The position numbers and the translations under genes were made by a program. Below, one piece after another: positions 1 to 8,190 of a stretch of 64,000 bases of DNA. The DNA is from Nakamurella leprariae (GTDB taxonomy: Bacteria > Actinomycetota > Actinomycetes > Mycobacteriales > Nakamurellaceae): positions 159,204 to 223,203 of the forward strand of contig NZ_JAERWK010000001.1 in assembly GCF_016918035.1 (NCBI RefSeq). The letters run 5' to 3'. The notes under the pieces are model-generated. The model ran no database searches. It had not been told where the DNA came from and saw only the letters and a list, made by a program, of their open reading frames with translations. Within the stretch, counting starts at the first letter, position 1; each line of letters begins with the position of its first letter.

Positions 1-674
1 GGCAGGAAGCCCAGGTCGAGCATCTCGTCGGCCTCGTCCAGGACCAGCACCTGCACGGCGCCGAGCTGCAGCGAACCGCTGTTGGCCAGGTCGAGCAATC
101 GGCCCGGGGTGCCGACCACCACGTCGACGCCGGCGTTCAACGCGGCGATCTGCGGTTCGTAGGCCCGGCCGCCGTAGACGGCGGTGACCTTGAGGTCCAG
201 GTGATTGGCCGCGTCGTGCAGGTCACGGGTGACCTGCACGCACAGTTCACGGGTGGGCACCATGACCAGGCCGCGGGGCGCGCGACCGCCGGCCGGCCGG
301 CCGTCCTCGCCGGCCGGGGTGGTGGCGACGAGCCGCTGCAGCAGCGGGACGCCGAACCCCAGGGTCTTGCCCATGCCGGTGCGGGCCTGGCCGATCAGGT
401 CGCCGCCGCCGAGGGCGATCGGCAGGGTCAGGGCCTGGATGGCGAAGGTGCGCTCGATGCCGGCGCTGTGCAGCGAGCGGACGATCGGCTCCAGGACGCC
501 GAGCTCGGCGAACGTGGGCGACTCCGGCTCGACCGGGGCGTCGGCCTGCAGCGGATGCGAGGCGGTGGCGTCCTCGGGGGCGATCGCCGACTCCTCGATC
601 AGCTCCACATCGGTGCTGGTGACGGCGGGCTGCTCGGCCGGCTGGACGTCGGCCTCGGGGTGTGCGTGGGTCAT
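1..674 (-). CDS. DEAD-box ATP-dependent RNA helicase, N-terminal part (cut by window edge)
   Basis: ATP-dependent RNA helicase acting in RNA remodelling in the cytoplasm. The reading frame starts at ATG 674 and runs off the left edge, so about 224 N-terminal residues are visible and the second RecA domain is missing. Helicase motifs appear in order: a Q-motif region (TFAELGVLEPIVRSL, FAIQALTLPIAL), motif I ARTGMGKT, Ia PTRELCVQV, Ib TPGRLLDL, and motif II VLDEADEMLDLGF ending at base 1. About 45 acidic, Pro/Ala-rich residues precede the helicase core. It is divergent from the ferritin-like gene at 1087. The family is certain; which paralogue (RhlE or DeaD type) cannot be decided from this half. 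Confidence 0.93.
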   Translation of the reverse strand, partial: MTHAHPEADVQPAEQPAVTSTDVELIEESAIAPEDATASHPLQADAPVEPESPTFAELGVLEPIVRSLHSAGIERTFAIQALTLPIALGGGDLIGQARTGMGKTLGFGVPLLQRLVATTPAGEDGRPAGGRAPRGLVMVPTRELCVQVTRDLHDAANHLDLKVTAVYGGRAYEPQIAALNAGVDVVVGTPGRLLDLANSGSLQLGAVQVLVLDEADEMLDLGFL

Positions 675-1086
675 GTGGGGTCGTGCCTTCCTCGACGTTC
701 GCGCGCGTTCTCGCGAGGGCGAGCGGGTGAAGGAGCGACCCGGGCCGGTCGGCCGGCGTGCCTGCTGCCGCACCGGACTCCGGGAGGGAGTGGCCGGCGG
801 GCGACGCGCGCACAGAGTTGATCTGCTGGTGCAGGAACCGAGCGGTCCGACGTCGTGATCCGACTCGCCCTGATCAGACATCCTGATCAGACGCGGACAC
901 CCTGCGTTCTCCAGCATGGTACGTGCTCGACCGGCGCGACCGGGCTGACCACGAGGAACGACACGATGTGACATCCGTCGGCCCGTCCGGGCGCGGTCAT
1001 CCGGCGGCGCGCGCACCCGCGGTGGCCCGGCCGCCAGCCGGACCGGGCACAATCGCAGGGTTCCGGCGTGAGGAGAACCGACCAGG
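675..1086. promoter_or_regulatory. Divergent intergenic region with a repeated TGATCAG element
   Basis: This 412-bp stretch separates the divergent helicase and ferritin-like genes and must hold both promoters. No convincing ORF is present. A 13-bp-period direct repeat of CCTGATCAGAC lies at 869-879 and 882-892; each copy contains the palindrome TGATCA. It could bind a regulator, but nothing identifies which. I saw no clear -35/-10 pair. Confidence 0.35.
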
Positions 1087-1764
1087 ATGGACGTGCAGCA
1101 GCACGAGGGCGCGAGCACCGCGGTGGCGCACGAGCAGGCGGAGGTCGACCTGCTCGGGGTGCTGGCCTACGGCGAACTGTCCGCGTTCGACCGGATGGCC
1201 TCGGACGCCCGGTACGCCCCGACGATGTCGGGCCGGATCGCGCTGTCCCAGATGGCGGCGGCCGAGATGGGCCACTTCCGGGCGCTGGCCCGCAGCCTGG
1301 CCGACCGCGGCGTGGCCGTCGAGGCGGCCATGGCGCCGTTCACCGGACCGTTCGACGCCTTCCACGACTCCACCGCCCCGCACTCCTGGCTGGAGTCGCT
1401 GGTCAAGGCGCACGTCGGCGACGGTCTGGCCGCCGACTTCTACCGCGAGGTCGCCGAGTGGCTCGACCCGCAGACCCGGGACCTGGTCTTCGAGGTGCTC
1501 GGTGACTCCGGGCATTCCGCCTTCGCGGTGCGCGAGGTGCGCAAGGCGTGCGCCGCCGACCCGCGCATCGCCGGCCCCCTGGCCCTCTGGGGGCGCCGGT
1601 TGCTCGGCGAGGCGATCACCCAGGCCCAGTACGTGGTGGCGGAGCGGGAGAGTCTGGCCGAGCTGATCATCAGCGGCTCGGGTGACCTGGCCGGCATCGC
1701 CGCGTTGTTCCGCCGCCTGCAGATGGGTCACACCGAGCGGATGAAGTCACTCGGCCTGGCCTGA
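1087..1764 (+). CDS. Ferritin-like (MiaE-type) protein
   Basis: A 225-residue, probably all-helical protein of the ferritin-like/MiaE_2 type found across actinobacteria; the family is related to the diiron tRNA hydroxylase MiaE. Candidate iron ligands are Glu and His residues in [17 protein letters not shown] near the N-terminus and in [11 protein letters not shown], an ExxH arrangement. The ATG at 1087 follows GAGGAG at 1071-1076. The gene is divergent from the DEAD-box helicase, and its 3' end overlaps the S9 peptidase stop by 18 bp (convergent). Actual hydroxylase activity on tRNA is not shown by the sequence and should be treated as unknown. Confidence 0.8.
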   Translation: MDVQQHEGASTAVAHEQAEVDLLGVLAYGELSAFDRMASDARYAPTMSGRIALSQMAAAEMGHFRALARSLADRGVAVEAAMAPFTGPFDAFHDSTAPHSWLESLVKAHVGDGLAADFYREVAEWLDPQTRDLVFEVLGDSGHSAFAVREVRKACAADPRIAGPLALWGRRLLGEAITQAQYVVAERESLAELIISGSGDLAGIAALFRRLQMGHTERMKSLGLA

Positions 1765-3888
1765 GTCCCCGGTCCGCAGCGGCAACCGCGGCACCCCCGG
1801 CGGCTCGAATCCGAGCACCTGACCGGCGAACGACAGTTCGGCCTCCAGCGCGGTGACCCGGGCCGCCGCCGCCCGGAAACCGTGGCTCTCCTGCGGGAAG
1901 AGCACGAGCGCGTGCGGCACCCCGCGGGCGGCGCAGGCGTCGGCGAACACCTGCGCCTGCTCCGGAGGCACCACGGGGTCCAGCCCGCCCTGCAGCAGCA
2001 GCACCGGGGTGCGCAGCGTGCCCGCCGCAGTGAGCGGCGACCGGTCGACCCACACCTGCCGGTCGGGACCCAGCAGGGACTCCAGGTACCGGGACTCGAA
2101 GTCGTGGGTGTGCTCGCCCAGAGCGACCAGGTCGGCGATGCCGTAGGACGACATGCCACCGGCGAACGGGTGGTCGGGACGGGTCACCGTGCCCAGCACG
2201 GTCAGGCCACCGGCCGATCCGCCGGCGATCAGCGCCGCGCCGATGGTGCCGTCGGCCAGCAGGGCCCGGGCCACGGCGATCGCGTCGTCGATGTCCGCGC
2301 CGGCCCACCGGCCGCGGAGCGCGTCCCGGTACTCCCGGCCGTAGCCGGTGGAACCGCGGTGGTCGACCCCGACCACGGTGAAGCCGCGACTGGTGAAGTA
2401 CGCGGTGCGGGCCGACCGGACCCGAGGCCACTGGGCGGTCGGGCCGCCGTGGATCTCCAGGACCGCGGGTGAGGTGCCGGGAGCGGCGGTGTGGTGCGGG
2501 TTGGTCGGCGGGTGGATCACCACGTGCACGCCGTCGACGGTCCGGGTGATTGCCTCGGGGATCCAGGCCGCGTCGAGCTCGGTGTCGGTCGCCCGGCGCA
2601 GCACCTGCGGCGCACCGAGCTGCCCGGGCGGCAGGTGCACCACCGATGTCGCGATCCGGTCGCCGCCGACGACCGCGGCGACCGACCCGTCCGGACCGAT
2701 CTGCAGGTCGCCGCACCAGGACCACCGCTCGTCCACCGGGACCGGTTCGGTGCTGTCCGCGGCCAGCACGCCGAGCCGGCCGGCCGGGACGGTGATGACG
2801 GTGCCGTCCGGCAGTCGGCCCCACGAGCCGTGCCCGAGCTGCCACTGCGGCCCGGTGAAGTCGGCTGGATGGTCGGTGAGCGGGGTGGCGGTGCCGGCGT
2901 GCGGGTCGACCAGCGTCGGACGCCAGAAGCCGGTCGCGTCGCTCTGCGCCACGATGAGCACCCGGGCGTCGTTCGACGGGACGAACCGTGGCTCGACCAC
3001 GCTGACGTTCGGGCCGCCGGCCACCGATCGCGCTCCGGTCGCGCGCCCTCCGGGACCCATCTCGGCCAGGTGCAGGACGGTGCCGTCCCATGGCATGGCG
3101 GGGTGGTTCCAGGAGATCCACACCAGTTCGCGGCCGTCCGGGCTGAGCTGCGGGGAAGCCAGGAAGTCTGCGGTCGGGACGTCCCGCAGCACGTCCTCGA
3201 CGAGGTCGGCGTCGAGCGCGCCGCGCCCGTCCACCGGGATGCCGACGACCGTCCGGGTGATGCGGGGCCGTTCCTCCGCGGCCGGGAGGTGCCGTTCGCA
3301 CACGGCCAGCAGCCGGGACCGCTGTGGGTCCCAGCTGAAGTCGCCGTACCGGACGCCGGCCGGCTCGTCGGGAGACGGGGTCAGCGGACGGGGCGCCGCG
3401 TCCGGCTGCAGCGGGTCGAGCAGGTACAGACGCTGGTCGGTGAACTCCACGAACGCCAGCAGCGGGACCTCGTCGGTCGGGTCGGTCGAGTCGGCCGGCG
3501 ACCGGGGCACCGGGATCCAGGACACCCCGCCGTACTCGTGCACCCGGGTGCGGGCGTTCCACGGTGCGGGCAGCAGGTCGACCACGGGCGGCTCCCCGTC
3601 GGCGCCGGCCCGGCACACCACCACCCGGCCACCCTCGGACGGCCGGCCCTCGGACCACCACACCTGCTCACCGGCGAACCGCACCGCTTCGAGTGACCGG
3701 CCGGCGGCGACGGCGTCCTCGGCGGTGAGCGGGGAGGGCCAGGCACCCGGAGGAGTCGCGGGAGCGAGGGACGAGCGATCGCGGGCTCCGACCATCGGAT
3801 CCGGAGGAGTCGCGGGAGCGAGGGACGAGCGATCGCGGGCTCCGACCATCGGATCCGGAGCAGTCGCGGCAGCGAGGGACGACGTCAT
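1747..3888 (-). CDS. S9-family prolyl oligopeptidase-like serine peptidase
   Basis: 713-residue peptidase or acyl-peptide hydrolase of the prolyl oligopeptidase clan: an N-terminal beta-propeller-like half and a C-terminal alpha/beta hydrolase domain. The catalytic triad is visible: Ser558 in GGSAGG, Asp637 in GGLDPVV, and His669 in ESHGF. No signal peptide, so probably cytoplasmic. The first ~47 residues are encoded by a 54-bp in-frame tandem repeat and look unrelated to the family; recognisable sequence begins around [16 protein letters not shown]. The ATG at 3888 is the longest start; in-frame ATGs at 3849 and 3795, one per repeat copy, are realistic alternatives. The Fpg-type glycosylase lies just upstream on the same strand. 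Confidence 0.88.
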   Translation of the reverse strand: MTSSLAAATAPDPMVGARDRSSLAPATPPDPMVGARDRSSLAPATPPGAWPSPLTAEDAVAAGRSLEAVRFAGEQVWWSEGRPSEGGRVVVCRAGADGEPPVVDLLPAPWNARTRVHEYGGVSWIPVPRSPADSTDPTDEVPLLAFVEFTDQRLYLLDPLQPDAAPRPLTPSPDEPAGVRYGDFSWDPQRSRLLAVCERHLPAAEERPRITRTVVGIPVDGRGALDADLVEDVLRDVPTADFLASPQLSPDGRELVWISWNHPAMPWDGTVLHLAEMGPGGRATGARSVAGGPNVSVVEPRFVPSNDARVLIVAQSDATGFWRPTLVDPHAGTATPLTDHPADFTGPQWQLGHGSWGRLPDGTVITVPAGRLGVLAADSTEPVPVDERWSWCGDLQIGPDGSVAAVVGGDRIATSVVHLPPGQLGAPQVLRRATDTELDAAWIPEAITRTVDGVHVVIHPPTNPHHTAAPGTSPAVLEIHGGPTAQWPRVRSARTAYFTSRGFTVVGVDHRGSTGYGREYRDALRGRWAGADIDDAIAVARALLADGTIGAALIAGGSAGGLTVLGTVTRPDHPFAGGMSSYGIADLVALGEHTHDFESRYLESLLGPDRQVWVDRSPLTAAGTLRTPVLLLQGGLDPVVPPEQAQVFADACAARGVPHALVLFPQESHGFRAAAARVTALEAELSFAGQVLGFEPPGVPRLPLRTGDSGQAE
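3751..3888. repeat. 54-bp tandem repeat, about 2.6 copies, inside the S9 peptidase 5' end
   Basis: Copies begin at 3751, 3805 and 3859, exactly 54 bp apart. The first two are almost identical; the third diverges after about 20 bases. Each full copy contains GCGATCGC and an in-frame ATG on the minus strand. Because 54 is a multiple of three the reading frame stays open and encodes an 18-residue repeat containing [17 protein letters not shown]. It may be a minisatellite or dispersed element that landed at a gene start and supplied new start codons. Confidence 0.9.
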
Positions 3889-3936
3889 CGGCGGATCGTC
3901 GCACGCGCTCCTCCACGCGTCGGGGCTGACCTGGCG

Positions 3937-4800
3937 TCAGCGCACCTGTTCCCGGGTGCACCACCAGGTCGAGCGACCACCGACGGTGCCGTGTTCCATC
4001 GCCGCCCGGCAGCGCGGGCAGCGGCCGCCTTTGACCCGGGCCGGGATGACCCGGCCGGTGTGCACCCCGCCCTGCGCGATGGCGTCGTCCAGCGCGCCCT
4101 TGAGGCTGCGGTGGAGCCGGTCCATCGCCGGGTCGTCGAGCTCGCTCACCGGGGTCGCGGGGTGGATCTTCGCCCGCCACAGCGCCTCGTCGGCCAGCAG
4201 GTTGCCGACGCCCGCCAGCACCGACTGGTCGAGCAGCCGTGCCTTCACCGGAGCGGTGGAGCGGCCCATCCGGTCGCGGAACCGGGCCCGCGGCAGTCCC
4301 AGGGCGTCCGGGCCCAGCCCGTCGACGGCCGGGTCCAGCCGCACCCGGCCGAGGCGCCGCTTGTCGAACAGCGCCAGCGTCCCGCCGTCGGCGAAGCGGA
4401 GCACGAAGCGGTCCCACTCGGGCTTGTGCGGCCCGGCGGCGCGCGAGGCCGCGCCGTAGGGGCCGTCGTCGACCGTCGGCCGCGCCGTGGGGTTCGGATC
4501 GCCGTCCAGGAACACCGAGCCGTCGGCGTCCCGGACGACCAGCACGCCGCCCATCCCGAGATGGATCCCCAGGTCCGGGCCGTCCGTGTCGGTTCCGTTC
4601 GGCGAGGTGGTGAGCCACATGGACTTGCCGCGACGGTGGGCCGCAGTCAGGGTCCGGCCGGTCAGCGCGCTGCGCAGCTCGCCGGGGCGGTGCGGTCGGG
4701 TGACGAACTCGTCGCGGTCGTCGACGTCGACGATGGTGCGGTCCAGGGCGTGGTCGGCCAGCAACCGTCGGGCCCGCTCGACCTCGGGCAGTTCCGGCAC
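3937..4800 (-). CDS. Fpg/Nei-family DNA glycosylase with incomplete zinc finger
   Basis: Base-excision repair glycosylase/AP lyase for oxidised bases. The start is GTG at 4800, giving the family hallmark MPELPEVE, where Pro2 is the catalytic nucleophile and Glu3 the general acid. The H2TH region is seen in LLDQSVLAGVGNLLADEALW. The C-terminal zinc finger reads CPRC, 16 residues, then WWCTREQ, whereas the canonical form is C-x2-C-x16-C-x2-C: the fourth Cys is Glu. Metal binding may be weakened or completed differently. 287 residues is normal length. The gene starts 1 bp after the MOSC stop (TGA, one base, GTG), so the two are translationally coupled. Fpg versus Nei2 type is not settled. Confidence 0.9.
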   Translation of the reverse strand: MPELPEVERARRLLADHALDRTIVDVDDRDEFVTRPHRPGELRSALTGRTLTAAHRRGKSMWLTTSPNGTDTDGPDLGIHLGMGGVLVVRDADGSVFLDGDPNPTARPTVDDGPYGAASRAAGPHKPEWDRFVLRFADGGTLALFDKRRLGRVRLDPAVDGLGPDALGLPRARFRDRMGRSTAPVKARLLDQSVLAGVGNLLADEALWRAKIHPATPVSELDDPAMDRLHRSLKGALDDAIAQGGVHTGRVIPARVKGGRCPRCRAAMEHGTVGGRSTWWCTREQVR

Positions 4801-4801
4801 G

Positions 4802-5509
4802 TCAGGACGCCCGATCCGGGGCAGAGAGCTTGGCCAGCACCTTGATCCGGGTCGCCGGGGACAGCTGCGGCGCGGTGGCCAGTTCGGGAAGCAGGTCGGG
4901 CCGGTCCATCTGGGCGCGGAACGCGGTACGGACGGTGACGCCGTGGTCGGGTCGGGACAGCACGGTGATGGCGTCGCCGGCGCGGACCGACCCAGGGGTC
5001 AGCACGCGCAGGTACGCCCCGGGCGCGCCCCGTTCGGTGAAGCGGCGTACCCAGGCCCGCTCGGCCAGGAAGTCGGCGAAGGTCCGGCACGGGATCCGCA
5101 CGTCGCTGATCTCCAGCTCGAGCGTCCGACCGACCTGCCACCGTTCGCCGATCAGGCAGTCGTTCACGTCGAGACCGGCGGTGGTGAGGTTCTCGCCGAA
5201 CCCGCCGTCGCTCAGCGGGCGGCCGAGCTCGCGCTGCCAGACGTCCAGGTCCTCCCGGGCGTACGCGTACACCGCCTGGTCGTCGCCGCCGTGGTGCGCC
5301 AGGTCGCAGATGGTGTCCCCGGCGAGTCCGCCCAAGCCCACTCCGCGCGGCCCGGGGGCGCGCACGCCCACCGGCCCGTCCACCGGCCGCTTGTCGATCC
5401 CGGTGACCCGGCCGCGCGACCCGACCGTGCTCGCCGCGCCGACGTTCACCGACCGGACGACTGCCGGGCCGTCGAAGGTCGGGAGGAAGGGGTCCAGCAT
5501 CTCGGACAT
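4802..5509 (-). CDS. MOSC domain protein (YiiM-like)
   Basis: About 235 residues with a MOSC (molybdenum cofactor sulfurase C-terminal) domain of the YiiM type. In that family a conserved Cys binds Mo cofactor and members reduce N-hydroxylated substrates; here the Cys is in SDVRIPCRTFADFL. Other family signatures are GIDKRPVDGPV, LAGDTICDLAHHGGDDQAVYAY and GGFGENLTT. ATG 5509 (MSEMLDPF) was chosen because upstream in-frame sequence up to 5665 is repetitive and unlike the family; ATG 5500 is also possible. It is the first gene of a two-gene operon with the Fpg/Nei glycosylase and is divergent from the HAD gene at 5668. Confidence 0.85.
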   Translation of the reverse strand: MSEMLDPFLPTFDGPAVVRSVNVGAASTVGSRGRVTGIDKRPVDGPVGVRAPGPRGVGLGGLAGDTICDLAHHGGDDQAVYAYAREDLDVWQRELGRPLSDGGFGENLTTAGLDVNDCLIGERWQVGRTLELEISDVRIPCRTFADFLAERAWVRRFTERGAPGAYLRVLTPGSVRAGDAITVLSRPDHGVTVRTAFRAQMDRPDLLPELATAPQLSPATRIKVLAKLSAPDRAS

Positions 5510-5526
5510 GGATCGCACGGTAGTCG

Positions 5527-5567
5527 TCGCGATCTCCCAGTCGCGATCTCCCAGTCGCGATCTCCCC
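5527..5567. repeat. 14-bp tandem repeat, three copies, in a divergent promoter region
   Basis: The unit TCGCGATCTCCCAG occurs at 5527-5540 and 5541-5554, with a third copy nearly complete at 5555-5567. It lies between the divergent MOSC and HAD genes. Each copy contains the palindrome TCGCGA, so the array could be a multi-site operator or simply slippage. The neighbouring stretch to 5620 is also rich in GACCGGTC-like palindromes. Confidence 0.75.
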
Positions 5568-5667
5568 GGCGCGATCACCGGCGAGACCGGTCCGACGACC
5601 GGTCCCGTCGGTCTCCCGGCGTCACGCTCACTACCGTCGCGGTCGTGGACGACGACGGAGGACACCG

Positions 5668-6354
5668 GTGACGCGCATCGGCACGGTGCTGTGGGACATC
5701 GACGGCACCCTGCTGACCGCCGGCTGGGTCGCCGGTGGCGCGTTCCTGGACGCCGTGGAACAGGTCGCAGGTGCCCGGCCGGTGGCGGACGGACTGGACT
5801 TCGGCGGTCGGATCGACCCGGAGATCGCCGCCGCCCTGCTCGACGCGGTCGGCGCCGACGCGGCGCTGGTCGAGCCGGTGCTGGCCCGGTTCCGGGACCT
5901 GGCGACCGAGCGGGTGCGCGACTTCGACGCCCACGTCACCCTGTTGCCGGGAGTCCCCGAGCTGGTGGCCCAGCTGGCCGGGGCGGGCGTCACCCAGACC
6001 GTCGTCACCGGCAACCTCGCGCTGGTGGGCCGGATGAAACTGGCTGCGGCGCAGCTCGACCCGCCGATCGAGCCGGATCTCGGCGGATTCGGCGACGACG
6101 GCCGGGACCGGCTGGAGGTGGCGGCTGCGGCGTTGCGGCGGCTGGCCGACGCGGGGCGACCGCACTCGCTGCGGGACTGCTGGATCGTCGGCGACACGCC
6201 CCGCGACCTGACCTGCGCCCGCCTGCTGGGCGTGCGCTGCGCGTTGGTCGGCACCGGCCGCCGTCCGGCGGCGTCGATGGCCGAGCTCGGCGCCGACCTG
6301 CTGCTGGACGACCTGCAGGACACCGAGGTGCTGCTGCGGCTGTGGGAGCTGTGA
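5668..6354 (+). CDS. HAD-superfamily hydrolase (phosphatase)
   Basis: 228-residue haloacid dehalogenase-type phosphatase, cytoplasmic. Motif I is WDIDGTLL with nucleophile Asp10 and Asp12. Motif II Thr is in TQTVVTGN, the motif III Lys follows in GRMKLAAAQL, and motif IV is VGDTPRDLTCA. A cap domain sits between motifs I and II. The GTG start at 5668 is supported by GGAGG just upstream. A fructosamine-kinase gene follows after 13 bp, so the pair may deal with phosphorylated or glycated sugars, but the substrate cannot be read from sequence. Confidence 0.88.
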   Translation: MTRIGTVLWDIDGTLLTAGWVAGGAFLDAVEQVAGARPVADGLDFGGRIDPEIAAALLDAVGADAALVEPVLARFRDLATERVRDFDAHVTLLPGVPELVAQLAGAGVTQTVVTGNLALVGRMKLAAAQLDPPIEPDLGGFGDDGRDRLEVAAAALRRLADAGRPHSLRDCWIVGDTPRDLTCARLLGVRCALVGTGRRPAASMAELGADLLLDDLQDTEVLLRLWEL

Positions 6355-6367
6355 CGGCGGTGACCCG

Positions 6368-7162
6368 ATGAGCAGGGGAGACGGGTACCCGGACGCGACC
6401 GGCGGCGGCTTCGTCAAGCGGCGCCCCGACGCACCGGACGGGTTCTTCGCGGCCGAGGCCGCGGGACTGGCCTGGCTGGCCGAGGCCGAACCGAACGGCG
6501 GCGCCCGGACGGTGCGCGTACGCGCCGTCGGGACCGGGACGATCACCCTGGAGCGGCTGCGCGAGGTGCCGCCGACCGCGGCGGCGGCCGAGGCGTTCGG
6601 GACCGCGCTGGCCGTCACCCACGCCGCCGGCGCCGCGGCGTTCGGGGCGCCGCCGCCCGGGTGGCAGGGCGACGCGTGGATCGGTCGGCAGGTGTCGCCC
6701 ATGCGGTCGTTCGAGGCGTGGGGTGCGTCCTTCGCCGACCTGCGGGTGTTGCCCTACGCCCGGCGCGCCGCCGAGATCGGCCACCTCGGCGCGGACGGAC
6801 TCCGGGCGGTGGAACGGGTCGCCGACCGGTTGCACGCCGGCGACTTCGACGACGACCGCCCGCCGGCCCGGATCCACGGCGACCTCTGGGGCGGCAACGT
6901 GCTGTTCACCGCGGACGGCGTCGTGGTGATCGACCCGGCTGCACACGGCGGCCACGGGCAGACCGACCTGGCCATGCTGGAACTGTTCGGCGCGCCGCAG
7001 CTCGCGCGGATCCAGGCCGCGTACGCCGAGGCCGCGGACCTGCCGGCCGACTGGCCGGAGCGCACCGGCCTGCACCAGCTCCACCCGTTGCTGGTCCACG
7101 CCGTGTCCCACGGGCCGTCCTACGGCCGGCACGCCGACCAGGTCGCCCGCCGCTACCGATGA
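6368..7162 (+). CDS. Fructosamine kinase family protein
   Basis: 264-residue member of the fructosamine/ketosamine-3-kinase family, which phosphorylates Amadori products on proteins so that they fall off (deglycation). The catalytic loop is RIHGDLWGGNVLF and the metal-binding segment VVVIDPAAHGGHGQTDLAML, both characteristic of the family. The N-terminal nucleotide-binding lobe is short, as usual for bacterial members. ATG 6368 is the first plausible start, 13 bp after the HAD phosphatase stop; no strong RBS is evident, consistent with coupling. Confidence 0.85.
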   Translation: MSRGDGYPDATGGGFVKRRPDAPDGFFAAEAAGLAWLAEAEPNGGARTVRVRAVGTGTITLERLREVPPTAAAAEAFGTALAVTHAAGAAAFGAPPPGWQGDAWIGRQVSPMRSFEAWGASFADLRVLPYARRAAEIGHLGADGLRAVERVADRLHAGDFDDDRPPARIHGDLWGGNVLFTADGVVVIDPAAHGGHGQTDLAMLELFGAPQLARIQAAYAEAADLPADWPERTGLHQLHPLLVHAVSHGPSYGRHADQVARRYR

Positions 7163-7232
7163 TCCCGACCGCGGGCGCTGCACCGGATCGGCGCCGGGGT
7201 TCCAGGACGGCGGCCACTGCCACCATGGACGG

Positions 7233-8180
7233 GTGACGGTTCCCCCCGCCGGTCCCCCGACCGCCCGATCGACCGACGATCCGACCAGCCCGCCGACCAG
7301 CCCGCCGACCGGGCCGACGCCTCCCGATGAGCGCAGCGGCTTCCGCGACACGCTCAGCCGCGTCGATCCGCGGGCCGGCCGGATCAATCTGATCAAGGCA
7401 GTCCCGGCCACGATCCTGGCCTTCGCCTGCTTCGCGGTCGGCACTCGGGTGGGGGACTACACCGGCACGGACCGGGTCGGGGCGTGGATCTTCGGCTGGA
7501 CCGTGAGCATGCCCGCGGGATGGGGCCTCGTGCTGGTCATCGGCCTGGCCCTGGGGTTCGTCATCGCCGGGATCGTCGCCGTGCGGTCGATCGCCAAGGA
7601 ACTCGCCCGGGTCAGCCGCAACCTGGGCGGGGTCGCCGCCGCGTCGGCCATCCGCCTGGTCACCCTGATCGTCGGCTACGTCATCGTCCTCATCGGCGCC
7701 ATGACGGTGCTGCAACTGAACCTGGGCAACCTGCTGGTCGGCGGCGCGCTCACCGGCGTGGTGCTGGGCATCGCCGCACAGCAGACACTGGGCAACTTCT
7801 TCGCCGGCATGGTGCTGTTCTTCGCCCGTCCGTACGTCCCCGGGCAGCGGGTGCGCGTGCACACCGGCGCTCTCGGCGGGCCGTTCGACGGCACCATCAT
7901 CGAGGCCAGCGTCATGTACACGTCCGTGCAGACCGACGCCGGGCTCATGCGGTTGCCGAACGCCGGCCTGCTGGCGGCGGCGGTGACGGTGGACCCCGCG
8001 CCGTTGGCCGACGCCGACGCCGACCACGACCCCGGGACTGAGCCGGCGGCCACGTCCAGTCCGCCCCGGCCGGTCGCCGCGGATGCCACCACGGCGGATC
8101 CCGACGCCCTCGAACCCGACCACGGCCTCGACGACCGAGCCGAGGACACCACCGTGCGCACCGGCCGCGGCACGTCCTGA
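7233..8180 (+). CDS. MscS-family mechanosensitive ion channel
   Basis: 315-residue inner-membrane channel protecting against osmotic downshock. A Pro/Thr-rich N-terminus with repeated TSPPTSPPTGP is followed by three hydrophobic segments (roughly residues 52-70, 85-115 and 138-165) and the pore/beta domain typical of MscS: GNLLVGGALTGVVLGIAAQQ, then NFFAGMVLFFARPYVPGQRV. The C-terminus is a short Asp/Pro-rich tail rather than a full MscS vestibule. GTG 7233 is used because the nearby ATG at 7226 is out of frame. It converges on ptsI with 10 bp between stops. Confidence 0.87.
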   Translation: MTVPPAGPPTARSTDDPTSPPTSPPTGPTPPDERSGFRDTLSRVDPRAGRINLIKAVPATILAFACFAVGTRVGDYTGTDRVGAWIFGWTVSMPAGWGLVLVIGLALGFVIAGIVAVRSIAKELARVSRNLGGVAAASAIRLVTLIVGYVIVLIGAMTVLQLNLGNLLVGGALTGVVLGIAAQQTLGNFFAGMVLFFARPYVPGQRVRVHTGALGGPFDGTIIEASVMYTSVQTDAGLMRLPNAGLLAAAVTVDPAPLADADADHDPGTEPAATSSPPRPVAADATTADPDALEPDHGLDDRAEDTTVRTGRGTS

Positions 8181-8190
8181 TCCGCGTCCG

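Noticed and set aside
2348..4459. A very long open frame antisense to the S9 peptidase and glycosylase genes
   Set aside because: High GC leaves antisense frames open; the protein is Ser/Arg/Thr-rich with no domains, while the opposite strand has clear catalytic motifs.
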